A stretch of DNA of 64,000 nucleotides from CBDAQA01 sp965247815 (lineage in GTDB: Bacteria; Planctomycetota; Phycisphaerae; Tepidisphaerales; Tepidisphaeraceae), in contig CBDFHW010000015.1 of the NCBI GenBank assembly GCA_965247815.1, forward strand, positions 248,001 to 312,000, given 5' to 3'. The translations under genes were made by a program, and so were the position numbers. Below, one piece after another: positions 34,885-45,111 of the stretch; position 1 is the stretch's first letter, and each line of letters opens with the position of its first letter. The notes beneath the pieces are model-generated. The model was not told where the DNA came from. It ran no database searches and saw only the letters and a list, made by a program, of their open reading frames with translations.

Positions 34885-36468
34885 TTAACCCGCCGCCGCG
34901 GGCACGAGCAAATTCCTGAGCGCGACGGCCTGCAATGCCGGCAGCCGGACGGTAAAGCGGCTGCCGTGCCCGGGACCGTCGCTCGCGGCGGTGATCCGCC
35001 CGCCGTGGTTTTCGATAATCGCGTGCGTGATCGACAGACCCAACCCCGTGCCGGGGTCACCCGCGCCGCGCTTGGCGGTGAAAAACGGTTCGAATACATT
35101 TTGCAGTGTCGAAGGCGTCATGCCTTTTCCATTATCTTCGACGGCGACTTCGACCCATTCCCCGGACCGGCGTCCGGAAATACGAACTTCGCCCCGCTGC
35201 GGCGCGACCGCTTCCAGTGCGTTCACCGTCAGATTCAACAGTACTTGTTTCATCTCGGTCGGGTTCGCCGAAACTTCGAGCCGGTCGGCCGGTCCGAACT
35301 GGACGATCACGCGACGGTCGGAATATTTCTTCAGTCCCTTGATCAGCACCGCCACCTGTCGGGCCATGTCGTCCATCCGCAGCATCTCCCGGCCGTCCCC
35401 ACCCCCGCGGGCCAGCGAGAGCAGCCGGCTGGTGATTTCCTTGCACCGAAACGCCTCGTCGCGAACGATGTTCTGCGCGTCGATGGCCGACGACAGGGCC
35501 TCGGCCTCGGCTTCCTCGTTCCCCGGGTCACCGTCGTGAGAGGCCCCGTTCATCACGCGGGCGATCGCCTTGGCGGCGAGCTCGGCGTAACCGGAGATTA
35601 CTGTTAACGGATTATTGATTTCATGCGCCACCCCCGCTGCCAGAAACCCTACACTGGCCAGCCGTTCCGACCGCACCAGTTCCCGGCTGCGGGCGATGAC
35701 CTTGGCCTCCAACGACTGGTAAAGCTCGGCCAGTTCCCGGGCCAGTCCGTTGAACAGGCTCGCGACGTCTTTGAATTCCTGGTCCCCGGTGGACGCGATT
35801 TCCTCCCGGAACTCCCGGCTCGCGCTGCGTTTCAGGTCGTCACGCAGCACCATCAACGGGCGCACCAGCGCCCGGTATTCGGACACGTGAATGACGGCGG
35901 AGATGATTAATACGATGAGAAGCCACAACACGGTCCATTCGATCCGTACGAGCAGACGGTCGGCCGACCCGGCGATCTGTCGGCGGACCGATTCGGGCAC
36001 CCGCCTGGCGACCGACGACAACGACTGCCTGACCGAGTCCAGTTCCGACGCCGCTTCTGCAGCCGCGGCAACCACATGTGTCGCCCCGACCTGCGCGGTC
36101 GACCGGTCGACCGCCCGTCGAAGGTGCGCCGCGGCCGCTATGCCCTGCGTCAGTTCGGGTTTGCCCGCATCGTCCTGGACCCGGGCTCCGATCTCCAGTT
36201 CACGGACAATCTCCAAGACCTGCTTCTGGATCGGATCGAAAAATTTCAAGTCGCGGTAAGTGGCCGCGTCCGCCCCGACCAGCACGTCATGAAGCCAGCC
36301 GACCTGGACGACGGCCGCCTCGGCGCGGTCCATGGCGTCGTATTCGGCCGTCGCGGCGACCGCCTCGCGCCGGAAGATAACCAGGTTCCAGATCGAAACC
36401 GATCCCAGCACCACAACGCACACCAGCAGCGTGGCCGTCCAGAGCAGGAATTTTGACTTAAGCGCCAT
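34885..36468 (-). CDS. Membrane sensor histidine kinase
   Basis: This 527-residue kinase has two membrane segments (about 7-30 and 180-200) around a helical periplasmic domain of about 150 residues rich in Ala and Val, then a HAMP-like linker (PLMVLRDDLKRSASREFREEI). The dimerisation domain carries the phosphoacceptor in GVAHEINNPLTVISGYAEL. The HATPase_c domain has N (LLNLTVNALEAV), G1 (VEDNGKGM) and G2 (GTGLGLSITHAIIENHGG) boxes. It phosphorylates the response regulator encoded nine bases downstream. The signal is unknown. It is divergent from bamA with a 267-bp intergenic space. Confidence 0.92.
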   Translation of the reverse strand: MALKSKFLLWTATLLVCVVVLGSVSIWNLVIFRREAVAATAEYDAMDRAEAAVVQVGWLHDVLVGADAATYRDLKFFDPIQKQVLEIVRELEIGARVQDDAGKPELTQGIAAAAHLRRAVDRSTAQVGATHVVAAAAEAASELDSVRQSLSSVARRVPESVRRQIAGSADRLLVRIEWTVLWLLIVLIISAVIHVSEYRALVRPLMVLRDDLKRSASREFREEIASTGDQEFKDVASLFNGLARELAELYQSLEAKVIARSRELVRSERLASVGFLAAGVAHEINNPLTVISGYAELAAKAIARVMNGASHDGDPGNEEAEAEALSSAIDAQNIVRDEAFRCKEITSRLLSLARGGGDGREMLRMDDMARQVAVLIKGLKKYSDRRVIVQFGPADRLEVSANPTEMKQVLLNLTVNALEAVAPQRGEVRISGRRSGEWVEVAVEDNGKGMTPSTLQNVFEPFFTAKRGAGDPGTGLGLSITHAIIENHGGRITAASDGPGHGSRFTVRLPALQAVALRNLLVPAAAG

Positions 36469-36735
36469 GACGACCGCCGAGCCTGTGAAAGAGGTCTACA
36501 CTCCGCAAGTCCGGATAGAATAAATAGAAATCAGCGATTTCAATATACCGCAAAGATTGCACGGTTCCTGCATAATCGAGCGCAAGGTTGCTTCAAATCC
36601 GCCGGCCGCGCTCGCGGGTTTGTGTCCCGAGATCGGGTTTTTGACATCCCCCATTGCCCCGTTACACTCGCCGGTCGACTTTGCAACCGCGGCTCTGGAT
36701 CGGTTCTCGAGGCTTTTTCGCGGTGATTTTACTCA

Positions 36736-39342
36736 TTGAACGCCTGCGGGCGTGGGCTGGACGGACAGGGTTTGGCGGGACGGCAGTCTCAGATCGGCTC
36801 GCGGTTGCTGATCGGCTGGCTGTTGCCCGTCGCCGGTGTCGGGGCACTGCGCGTCGATGCCCTGTACGGTCAATCGCTTCCGACCGGTCAGACCGCCCCG
36901 GACGCCCGCCAGTCTCCCCCCGCCGATTCTTTCGTCTCGCCCGAACTCCTGGGCAAAAAAGTCGAAGAAGTCCGCGTCACCGGCAACTCGCAGGTCTCCA
37001 GTCAGGAAGTGCTGAATCTGGTCCGCACCCATATTGGTGACAAATTCGACCAGGCCACGGTCGAAGAAGATTACCAGCGCATCTTCACATTGAAGCGGTT
37101 CAGCAACGTCGAAGGTCGTGTAGAACCCACGACGACCGGTGTGATCGTCGTGTTCGAGGTGACCGAGGAAAAGCTGATCCACAGCGTCATTTTCTCCGGC
37201 AACAAGTCGGTCGATTCCGACGAGCTCCGCAGGGCGGTCGCCATTAAAACCGGGGAGGCGATCGAGCAGTTCCGCATCTCGCTTGCCAAGCGGGCGATCG
37301 TGAATCTTTATAAGACCAAGAACTACCCCAGCGCCCACGTCGAGGTGGACAACGCCGAGCTGACCCGCACGGGGAACCTCACCTTTCACGTCGTCGAAGC
37401 CCAGCCGGTGACGATCCGAAACATCGAGTTCATAGGTGCTAAAAGCTATACAACCGGTTTTTTCGGCAAGTTGATTGATCAGGTGAAGAGCCGCCGCAGC
37501 TTGTGGATTTTTAATTCTGGAACTTATGACCCCGAGCAGGTTGATGAAGACGTGGCATCGCTGCGGCACTTCTATCAATCCGAAGGGTTCTTCAACGTCG
37601 CGGTCGGGCGGAAGCTGATCTTCTCGCCGGACCAGACCGAGCTGCAAATCAACTTCCTGATCGACGAAGGCGTCCGGTTCAAAGTCGACAAGATTTCGTT
37701 CGTCGGCAACAAGAACGTGCCCGAATTCGTACTGCGGAAAAATCTGCATCTGGTCGAGGGCCGGTACTTCGACAACGAACTGCTGCAGCGCGACGTCAAG
37801 GAAGTCGTCCGAGCCTACAGCCCGCTGGGCTATGTTTACGACCCGAGTTCACCGGACCCGAATTACCTCCGGGTGGGTAAACCGCAGTACCCGTGGGTGG
37901 CGCACGTCGTGTACCACGACGAGCCGGGCACCGTCGAACTGGTATACGAAATCAGCGAAGGCAAGCCGTTCCGTGTGGGCAGGATCATCGTCAAGGGGAA
38001 CGACGCCACGCAGCAGAAGGTGGTGCTCCGCGAGCTGCACGTGAGCCCGGGTGACAAATACAACAGCGGCGAACTCGAAGACGCGGTGGACCGACTTCAC
38101 GGCGTCGCGTCGTTCTCCCCGCAATCAGGCGACCCGAACACGGTGTCCATCACGCCGATCGGGAACGCGCCTGACACCCGCGACGTGTTGGTCGAAGTCA
38201 AAGAACAGAAGACCGCGATCATCCAGTTCGGCGGGTCGGTCAACAGCAACCTGGGGCTGGCCGGTAATGCCACGTTCGAGCAGCGGAACTTCGACATCAC
38301 CAACGTCCCCACCCGGTTCGACGATTTCCTGAACGACCGCGCGTTCACTGGCGCGGGCCAGGACCTGTCGATCAGCTTTTCGCCCGGTTTGGACCAGACC
38401 AGCGCGTCGGTCAGATTCACCGAGCCGTACCTGCTCGACCTGCCGTACAGCAACAGCGACGAGGCGCACTTCCAGCAGACCCAGCGCGAGTACTGGACCG
38501 AAACCCGCGGCGGGGGTTCGTTCACGTTCGGCAAGCAGATCAACTACGACTGGTCGGCCGCCCTGACGCTCGCCGCCGAAGACGTGAAGATCGGGACCAT
38601 CGACGACTATTACCCGGTCACCAAGCGGGTCGACGTGATCGACCCGGTCACGCACGAGCCCCGCATCGGCGGGAGCGGGCAGGTGCTGACCCACATCCGC
38701 AGCCGCCGCGCCCCCGACGTGCTAATTCATGCCGGTCACAACACCGTCACCGACATCGGTCTTGCCCTGCGGCGCGACACGACCAACCACGGCCCGCTGA
38801 CCTACCGCGGCAGCAACCTGCGGTTCTCCTACGAGCTCTTCGGCGCGCTCGGCGGGCAATATCACTACCACCAGTTCGGCGCGACCTTCGACGGTTATCA
38901 GACCCTGTACACCGATTTGCTCGACCGCCGGACGGTGTTCAATGTCCACCTGGACGCCGGGTATATCCTGAACGATGCGCCGTTTTTCAACCGGTTTTAC
39001 GGCGGCGGGCAGGGCAGCATGCGGGGCTTCGAATACCGCGGCGTCGGGCCCCGCGCCGGCCGCGATCTGGACCCGATCGGTGGAAACCTTAATTTGGTCG
39101 GAAGCATCGGGCTGAATTATCCGATCTTTGGTGACAATATCCGTGGTGTCGTGTTCACCGACTTCGGGACGGTTGAGCCGGGCATCCGAATCCATACAAT
39201 CCGGGACAGCGTCGGTGCCGGCGTTCGCGTGACGATCCCACAGCTGGGGTTCAGCAGACCGCTCGCATTCGATATCGCGTTCCCGGTGCTAAAAGGAAAC
39301 AACGACATCAAGTCTATTTTCAGCTTCGGTGTCGGTATCTGA
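36736..39342 (+). CDS. bamA: Outer-membrane assembly protein BamA (Omp85)
   Basis: The 868-residue frame starts at a TTG (36736), and a signal-like segment (GSRLLIGWLLPVAGVGALRV) follows. Residues about 70-430 form POTRA domains: KVEEVRVTGNSQVSSQEV, IHSVIFSGNKSVDSDELRRAV, VTIRNIEFIGAKSYTT, VDKISFVGNKNVPEFVLRKN and VGRIIVKGNDATQQKVVLRE, five in all. The barrel follows, with the lid-loop RGF motif in GGGQGSMRGFEYRGVGPR. BamA folds beta-barrel proteins into the outer membrane. The last residues are FSFGVGI, without the usual terminal aromatic residue. The chaperone gene skp and lpxD follow, a conserved order. Confidence 0.95.
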   Translation: MNACGRGLDGQGLAGRQSQIGSRLLIGWLLPVAGVGALRVDALYGQSLPTGQTAPDARQSPPADSFVSPELLGKKVEEVRVTGNSQVSSQEVLNLVRTHIGDKFDQATVEEDYQRIFTLKRFSNVEGRVEPTTTGVIVVFEVTEEKLIHSVIFSGNKSVDSDELRRAVAIKTGEAIEQFRISLAKRAIVNLYKTKNYPSAHVEVDNAELTRTGNLTFHVVEAQPVTIRNIEFIGAKSYTTGFFGKLIDQVKSRRSLWIFNSGTYDPEQVDEDVASLRHFYQSEGFFNVAVGRKLIFSPDQTELQINFLIDEGVRFKVDKISFVGNKNVPEFVLRKNLHLVEGRYFDNELLQRDVKEVVRAYSPLGYVYDPSSPDPNYLRVGKPQYPWVAHVVYHDEPGTVELVYEISEGKPFRVGRIIVKGNDATQQKVVLRELHVSPGDKYNSGELEDAVDRLHGVASFSPQSGDPNTVSITPIGNAPDTRDVLVEVKEQKTAIIQFGGSVNSNLGLAGNATFEQRNFDITNVPTRFDDFLNDRAFTGAGQDLSISFSPGLDQTSASVRFTEPYLLDLPYSNSDEAHFQQTQREYWTETRGGGSFTFGKQINYDWSAALTLAAEDVKIGTIDDYYPVTKRVDVIDPVTHEPRIGGSGQVLTHIRSRRAPDVLIHAGHNTVTDIGLALRRDTTNHGPLTYRGSNLRFSYELFGALGGQYHYHQFGATFDGYQTLYTDLLDRRTVFNVHLDAGYILNDAPFFNRFYGGGQGSMRGFEYRGVGPRAGRDLDPIGGNLNLVGSIGLNYPIFGDNIRGVVFTDFGTVEPGIRIHTIRDSVGAGVRVTIPQLGFSRPLAFDIAFPVLKGNNDIKSIFSFGVGI

Positions 39343-39435
39343 TCAGTCGGGACCGGGCGGTTGCCGGAAGTTCCGTGCGAGCCGTGGTTACTGTTCGGCG
39401 AGGAAAAATGCTTCGCCCTGGAAAAGGAACGAGTT

Positions 39436-40062
39436 ATGAAACGTCGAATCGCTTTGTTCGGAATGATGCTCAGTCTGGCCGCGGTCACCGTGCCGAGCTC
39501 CGTCGCCCACGCGCAGGCCGCGGGCCCCGCTAAAATCGCCGTGGTCAACCTCCGCGAGGTTTACCAGAAGCTCGCCGAGACCGGTGATCTGCAGAAAAAG
39601 CTGCAGGGCATGAACGAGGACCTGTCCCGCATGCAGACCTCGCACAAGGCTCAGATCGACGACTTTCAGCACCAGATCACGCAGGTGAAAGTCGAGTCGT
39701 CGCAGCACGACGAGATGATGGCAAAGCTCGACGACATGCAGCTGGACTTTAAGCGGCTCGAGACGCTGCAGCAGGTCAAGATGGTCCGCGAGCAGAACCA
39801 CCAGATCATCCACGCGTTCAACGCCATCCAGGCCACCGTCGCCGACATGGCCAAGAGGGAAGGTTACGACCTGGTGCTGGTGAACAACGACACCGACGTC
39901 CCCGCCAACGCCGGTGACATCGCCAACCAGGAGACCGTCGCGAACCTGGTCTTTAACCGCAACGTGCTGTTCGCCGGCGACAAGGCCAACATCACCGCCA
40001 AGGTGATCGCCTCCGTCGACGCCGGGCACGCCGCGGCACCCGCCCCCGCGCCGGCCAAGTAA
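39436..40062 (+). CDS. skp: Periplasmic chaperone Skp/OmpH
   Basis: The start is ATG 39436, with AAGGA eight bases upstream and a signal peptide following (KRRIALFGMMLSLAAVTVPS to AHAQA). The mature part begins KIAVVNLREVYQKLAETGDL and then forms long coiled-coil arms (DFQHQITQVKVESSQHDEMM), closing with GYDLVLVNNDTDVPAN and an Ala/Pro-rich tail. Skp is a trimeric holdase that carries unfolded outer-membrane proteins to BamA. The 208-residue length is slightly above the usual 160-180 because of the tail. It lies 93 nt downstream of bamA. Confidence 0.9.
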   Translation: MKRRIALFGMMLSLAAVTVPSSVAHAQAAGPAKIAVVNLREVYQKLAETGDLQKKLQGMNEDLSRMQTSHKAQIDDFQHQITQVKVESSQHDEMMAKLDDMQLDFKRLETLQQVKMVREQNHQIIHAFNAIQATVADMAKREGYDLVLVNNDTDVPANAGDIANQETVANLVFNRNVLFAGDKANITAKVIASVDAGHAAAPAPAPAK

Positions 40063-40080
40063 TTTCGAGTTTACCCGTCA

Positions 40081-40110
40081 GAAGCGCCGGCGCGATCGCG
40101 CCGGCGCTTC
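40081..40110 (+). terminator. 30-bp perfect palindrome between skp and lpxD
   Basis: From GAAGCGCCGGCGCGA onward this is a perfect inverted repeat with no unpaired loop, followed on the plus strand by TTCGTTTT. It has the form of an intrinsic terminator or attenuator placed between the chaperone gene and lpxD, 33 nt before the lpxD start. Confidence 0.7.
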
Positions 40111-40142
40111 TTCGTTTTCCAGTCACCCCTACCGAATTCGAC

Positions 40143-41198
<1,056 letters not shown>

Positions 41199-41242
41199 CC
41201 GTCGCGCCGAAGGGGCACCTTTTTTGTCGTACGACGCAGACC

Positions 41243-41260
41243 GCTGCCCTGCGGGGCAGC
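41243..41260. terminator. Hairpin between convergent lpxD and rsgA
   Basis: GCTGCCC and GGGCAGC form a perfect 7-bp stem around a 4-nt loop in the 78-bp space between the converging genes. A T6 run lies at about 41220-41225 on the plus strand but upstream of the stem, so the terminator call is moderate. Confidence 0.4.
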
Positions 41261-41276
41261 CGCTAAAAGTTTTGAT

Positions 41277-42371
41277 TCACAGCGTGCCCAGAATCCGCTC
41301 GTAACTCGCCACACGCCACGGCGGCGCGGTCTTGCCTTCGACATCGGGGAAGAACTCGATCAGGCTTTCTTTGCTTACACCCCACAGCCCGAACATCTTC
41401 ACGCCCGGCGTGTCGATGACGGCCCCGCCGGCCTCCAGCAAATATCGCCGGGCACTGGTGGTGGTGTGCCGGCCCTTGCCGGTGAAACCGCTGATCGCGC
41501 CGATGCGGATGTCGATCGTCGGCTCGATCGCCCCGATCAAACTGGACTTGCCCACCCCGCTGTGGCCCGCCAGCACCGTCACCTTGTTGGCAAGCATTTC
41601 CTTCAGCTCGGCCAACCCGATCGCTTTGTCGACGCTCGTCTCCAGCACCTGCACGCCGACCGACAGATAATGCTGCAACGCCTCACGCGGGTCGACCGTT
41701 TCGTCGTCGGCGTCGGCGGTCATCTCCGTCTCGGGATCTTCCAGCAACGCCAGGTCGATCTTGTTTAAACAGACGATCGGCATCAACCCGCCGCTGCGGG
41801 CGGCGACGATCATCCGGTCGACCAGCCCCCACTTCACGGCAGGCTCTTTCACGCTGGCGACGATCAACATCTGCTGGGCGTTGGCGACGATCGGGTGCTG
41901 CTCTGTAAGCTTAAAACTGTCGGTCCGGGTGAGCACCGTTTTCCGCGGCATCGCCTCTTCGATCACGCCCTGCGGTTTGCCGTTCTCGTCGGTCATCTTC
42001 GTGTCGCGGAACCGCACGTAATCGCCGACCACGATCTGCGTGTCGCTCAGCTTGGTGAGCGTTTTTCGCGTCACGCACAGGTAGCTTTTGTCGTCGAACT
42101 CGACTTCACAGAACAGCGAATAGACCAGCGTGACCTGCCCGATCGGCAACGCCTCGACCGCGCCGGGGCTCGCCGCCTCGGCCGCCGCCACAAGCGCCGC
42201 ACGCAGCACCGCGGTCTGCTCGATCTTGTTCTGCACCGCGTTCTTGTTCCTCGGGGAAAACCGCTGCTCTTGCTCTTCGTCGAACTCGAACAATTGCTCT
42301 TTGTCGAAATCACCGGCGCGGTACCGCTCGGCCAGATCGTTCTCGCGCGGCTTCTGTCGTTTGGAACCCAT
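41277..42371 (-). CDS. rsgA: Ribosome small-subunit GTPase RsgA lacking the zinc knuckle
   Basis: This 364-residue protein has an N-terminal OB-fold (VTLVYSLFCEVEFDDKSYLC, VVGDYVRFRD) and the circularly permuted GTPase order of RsgA: G4 NKID, then G1 GHSGVGKSSL (269-278), then G3 DTPG (about 320). RsgA checks late 30S maturation near the decoding centre. In the usual family a C-terminal domain carries a Cys-x-His-x-Cys zinc site; here only 41 residues follow DTPG and contain no Cys or His (FFPDVEGKTAPPWRVASYE). The rest looks intact, including a basic N-terminal extension, so this is a shortened variant rather than a broken gene. Confidence 0.92.
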   Translation of the reverse strand: MGSKRQKPRENDLAERYRAGDFDKEQLFEFDEEQEQRFSPRNKNAVQNKIEQTAVLRAALVAAAEAASPGAVEALPIGQVTLVYSLFCEVEFDDKSYLCVTRKTLTKLSDTQIVVGDYVRFRDTKMTDENGKPQGVIEEAMPRKTVLTRTDSFKLTEQHPIVANAQQMLIVASVKEPAVKWGLVDRMIVAARSGGLMPIVCLNKIDLALLEDPETEMTADADDETVDPREALQHYLSVGVQVLETSVDKAIGLAELKEMLANKVTVLAGHSGVGKSSLIGAIEPTIDIRIGAISGFTGKGRHTTTSARRYLLEAGGAVIDTPGVKMFGLWGVSKESLIEFFPDVEGKTAPPWRVASYERILGTL

Positions 42372-42424
42372 GTCGTGCGGTCACTGTACAACTTCACCGG
42401 TGAAACGAGAACGGAGAGAGAAGC

Positions 42425-42511
42425 TCGAAATCCAAAACCAGAAATCCGAAAGAAAACAGGACCCGCAGTCTTCTTCTCCGCATTTTTTCGGATTTCTGGT
42501 TTCGGATTTCG
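42425..42511. repeat. Long inverted repeat in the rsgA leader
   Basis: The arms at 42425-42451 and 42485-42511, each about 27 nt, are complementary except for one mismatch and are built from AAATCCGAAA-like units. They enclose 33 nt. The hairpin stands between divergent rsgA and the membrane protein gene, starting 54 nt before the rsgA start codon. Confidence 0.8.
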
Positions 42512-42541
42512 TATTTCCCCCGCGCCCGCTACGCTGCACGC

Positions 42542-43594
42542 ATGAGCCAACTTTCGTACTACGGCGCGCCTCCCGAGTCCGTGCCCCACCGTGCCGGGTT
42601 GATCATCTGGGGTGTGGTGCTGATCGTGGCCGGCGCGTTTCTGACCTGCGGCGGCGTCTTCGGAGTCGGGTTCCTGGTCGTTGCGAATGTCGCGAACCGC
42701 GGAAACAGCGCAAGCCCCGACGCCGCCCTGCAAGCCGCCGCGTCATTGCTCCCGGCCGTCGCCATGTACGTGGCCTTCATCTGGCTCGGCATCGGCTGCT
42801 GCCAGGGAAAGCGATGGGTGCGCCCGCTCGTCATCGTCGGTTGTGTGATCACGATATTGTTCGCGGTCCTGTCCATCGGCCCCACGATCTACCGATTCGT
42901 GAACGTGTTGAACGTACATCCGGTATGGAAGACCGCGACCACCGCGCCGGCGACCACAGCCCCGATGCCGAGCGTGTCAACCCCGCCCGCGTGGGCCGGC
43001 ACGGTCGGGGCGGTGATCGGCGTTGGTGGCATGCTCGGCATGATGATCGTGCTGCCGGCCTTCATGCTGAACTTCTTTCGGCAGCAAACTGTTCGCCTGT
43101 CACTCGAAATGACCGACCCGCGCCCGCGGTGGACCGACCGCGTTCCGATCCCCGTGCTCGGCTGGTTCGTCGGCTGCGTCGTACTCGGGTTCGGTCAACT
43201 CTTCGGGTCGCTGCGCTCCGTGTTCCCACTGTTCAACACCCTGCTCACCGGGCCGGTCGCGGCCGTCGGCATGCTACTGCTCGGAAGTTTGCTCATCGTC
43301 GGCGGGTGGCTGAGCTATCGACGCTCGACGATCGGTTGGTTAATCGCAATGACGGCGCTGGTGTTTCTCGGTTCGTCCACCGGGGCGTTCGCCCTGCTCG
43401 GCGACTCTGATGACTACCAAAAGCGACTGCTCGCCGGACTAAGCTTCGGGACGCAGCGCGCGGACCGGGTCTCGACTGAAGGCCTTAACCCCTCGCTTGT
43501 TTCGGCATTGGTGACGTGGGTCGCGGTCGGGTACGGCGTCTGGGTGCGACCCAGGATTCCGCCTCTGACTGAGCTTCATGAAGTCGGGGGATAG
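42542..43594 (+). CDS. Polytopic membrane protein, unknown function
   Basis: This 350-residue protein has about eight hydrophobic segments (first at about 18-48, LIIWGVVLIVAGAFLTCGGV; last at about 325-340). A Thr/Pro/Ala-rich loop near residues 128-148 (TTAPATTAPMPSVSTPP) separates the two halves. No known family or catalytic motif was recognised. The codon pattern is typical of the core genes. It is divergent from rsgA and its 3' end converges with the zinc-ribbon TPR gene with a gap of ten bases. Confidence 0.65.
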   Translation: MSQLSYYGAPPESVPHRAGLIIWGVVLIVAGAFLTCGGVFGVGFLVVANVANRGNSASPDAALQAAASLLPAVAMYVAFIWLGIGCCQGKRWVRPLVIVGCVITILFAVLSIGPTIYRFVNVLNVHPVWKTATTAPATTAPMPSVSTPPAWAGTVGAVIGVGGMLGMMIVLPAFMLNFFRQQTVRLSLEMTDPRPRWTDRVPIPVLGWFVGCVVLGFGQLFGSLRSVFPLFNTLLTGPVAAVGMLLLGSLLIVGGWLSYRRSTIGWLIAMTALVFLGSSTGAFALLGDSDDYQKRLLAGLSFGTQRADRVSTEGLNPSLVSALVTWVAVGYGVWVRPRIPPLTELHEVGG

Positions 43595-43604
43595 TTGCGA
43601 TCAG

Positions 43605-44312
43605 TCACGACCCCGCGTCGGCCATCGTCCGGGCGAGGTCTTCCGCTTCGCGCAGCAGTTCGTCCGCGCCGGGGTAGTCGGCCTTGCGGGCGGCGCGGGC
43701 CTCGATCGCCGCGGCTTCTGGATTCTTCGGAGCGCCGTTCAGGTGCGCGACCGCCTTGTAATAGTGCGCCTCGGCCAGATCCGGGTTTCGGTCCAGAGCC
43801 GAGTCGAACCAGACGATCGCGTCTTTGAAATCGTTGTTCGACAAATAGACTCGGCCCAGCGTGGTCATGCATTGCTCGCTGCTGTTAAGCGCGAGCGGGA
43901 AATCCGACGCCGCCGAGATCGCCTGTCCGAATTCACCGATCGTGGCGTACAGCTGCATCAGGTCGTTCAATGTGATCGAATTGGCCGGCGACGCGCGGAG
44001 GCTGTTGTACATGGTGATGCCCCGCTGAATCTGCTTGGCGTCGGCGCGGGCTGCCGCGCCGGCGAACTGCTCGGGGGGCATCGCGAACGACGCCCCGCAT
44101 TGCTTGCACTGCGTGAACCGCTGCTTGGCGCCGATCGGAAACAGCGGGATAAAAAACAGCGTGAACCAGGACCGGACGAACTTCCCGATCAACGTGCCGG
44201 GGTTCCCGCACCGCGGGCAGCGGGTGTCGAGCGCGACGGCGGTCCCGTCGTTGGAGGTAAGCTGCCGGCTGCCGAAAAAGAGAATAAACCCGCGACGGGA
44301 CTTTCGTTTCAC
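43605..44312 (-). CDS. Zinc-ribbon protein with TPR repeats
   Basis: This 235-residue protein starts at a GTG (44312). The N-terminal zinc ribbon has two CxxC pairs (CPRCGNPG and CKQCGASF) around a hydrophobic hairpin (FVRSWFTLFFIPLFPIG), like zinc_ribbon_15 membrane-associated proteins. The rest is TPR-like (CMTTLGRVYLSNNDFKDAIVWFDSALDRNPDLAEAHY). It may be a membrane-linked scaffold. No partner is clear from the neighbourhood. Confidence 0.7.
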   Translation of the reverse strand: MKRKSRRGFILFFGSRQLTSNDGTAVALDTRCPRCGNPGTLIGKFVRSWFTLFFIPLFPIGAKQRFTQCKQCGASFAMPPEQFAGAAARADAKQIQRGITMYNSLRASPANSITLNDLMQLYATIGEFGQAISAASDFPLALNSSEQCMTTLGRVYLSNNDFKDAIVWFDSALDRNPDLAEAHYYKAVAHLNGAPKNPEAAAIEARAARKADYPGADELLREAEDLARTMADAGS

Positions 44313-44384
44313 TTCACGAGTTTAGTCGGTCGGGCATTGCTTGTCAGTGGTCGACGACCAACAACGAACGCGGCCGCGAACCGC

Positions 44385-45050
44385 TCAGAGGATATTCACG
44401 GCGCGCCCGGCCAGCAGCGCGATCACCGCGAGCGAGATGCTCGACTGGATCATCGTCATCCCCTTGGCCCACCGGCTCAGGACCGGGACGTCGGTCGGGG
44501 AAAACGCCGTGCTGGTGTTGAATGCCAGGAACAGATAATCGATGAACTGCGGGGACCAGACCAGATCGCTTTTAGGCGCGCCGTTTCGGCCCTCTTCGGT
44601 CATCTGCGGGAACAAGAACGCCCCGGCGGGATGACCTTCGCGGTGGTCACGTCCGTTGGGTCCGCCGGCGTCCAACCGCCAGTACCAGAGCGAAAAGATG
44701 AAAACGTTACTGACCCACAGCGACGCCGCCGATCGCAGCATCAGCACGGCCGTTTCCTTCCCCTTGGGCAGCGCACCCACGACCAGCACCAGCGACCAGA
44801 TCATGAAGACGGTGAGCACTAGTGTCGTGAGAAGGCCCAGCACGTGGTTGGCCGCGCGCAACCCGCGGGTGTGGGTGAATGTCGTGGCGACGATGAGCAC
44901 GAGCGTCACCGCCGGCGCGAGCCAACGCGGCCCCACGGAGACCTCGTTCGGCAACGCGAAATAAAGCAGGGTGATGACCCCCGCGGCGAGCGCGGCAGGC
45001 CACCGTGGTTCGGGCGGGTCGATCTCCGATAGCTTGTCGACGTCAGTCAT
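44385..45050 (-). CDS. DUF1345-like membrane protein
   Basis: This 221-residue protein has about six membrane segments. The C-terminal part SPQFIDYLFLAFNTSTAFSPTDVPV, then LSRWAKGMTMIQSSISLAVIALLAGRAVNIL, is the conserved block of DUF1345-type proteins and resembles the pore region of two-helix channels, but without a TVGYG filter. Transport or channel activity is possible but not shown. The adjacent small zinc-ribbon gene is divergent with 61 nt between the starts. Confidence 0.75.
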   Translation of the reverse strand: MTDVDKLSEIDPPEPRWPAALAAGVITLLYFALPNEVSVGPRWLAPAVTLVLIVATTFTHTRGLRAANHVLGLLTTLVLTVFMIWSLVLVVGALPKGKETAVLMLRSAASLWVSNVFIFSLWYWRLDAGGPNGRDHREGHPAGAFLFPQMTEEGRNGAPKSDLVWSPQFIDYLFLAFNTSTAFSPTDVPVLSRWAKGMTMIQSSISLAVIALLAGRAVNIL

Positions 45051-45111
45051 GCGGCAGACAATAAGGCAAGCGGCCCGAGGGGTGTAGCGACGAGACGGAG
45101 TTTGGAGATTT

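Noticed and set aside
36733..37749. A 338-residue minus-strand frame opposite the bamA start
   Set aside because: bamA shows clear POTRA motifs in its frame; the antisense peptide has no recognisable pattern.
42130..43410. A 426-residue plus-strand frame overlapping rsgA and the membrane protein gene
   Set aside because: It covers two well-supported genes in other frames and is Arg/Pro-rich as expected for a GC-rich shadow frame.
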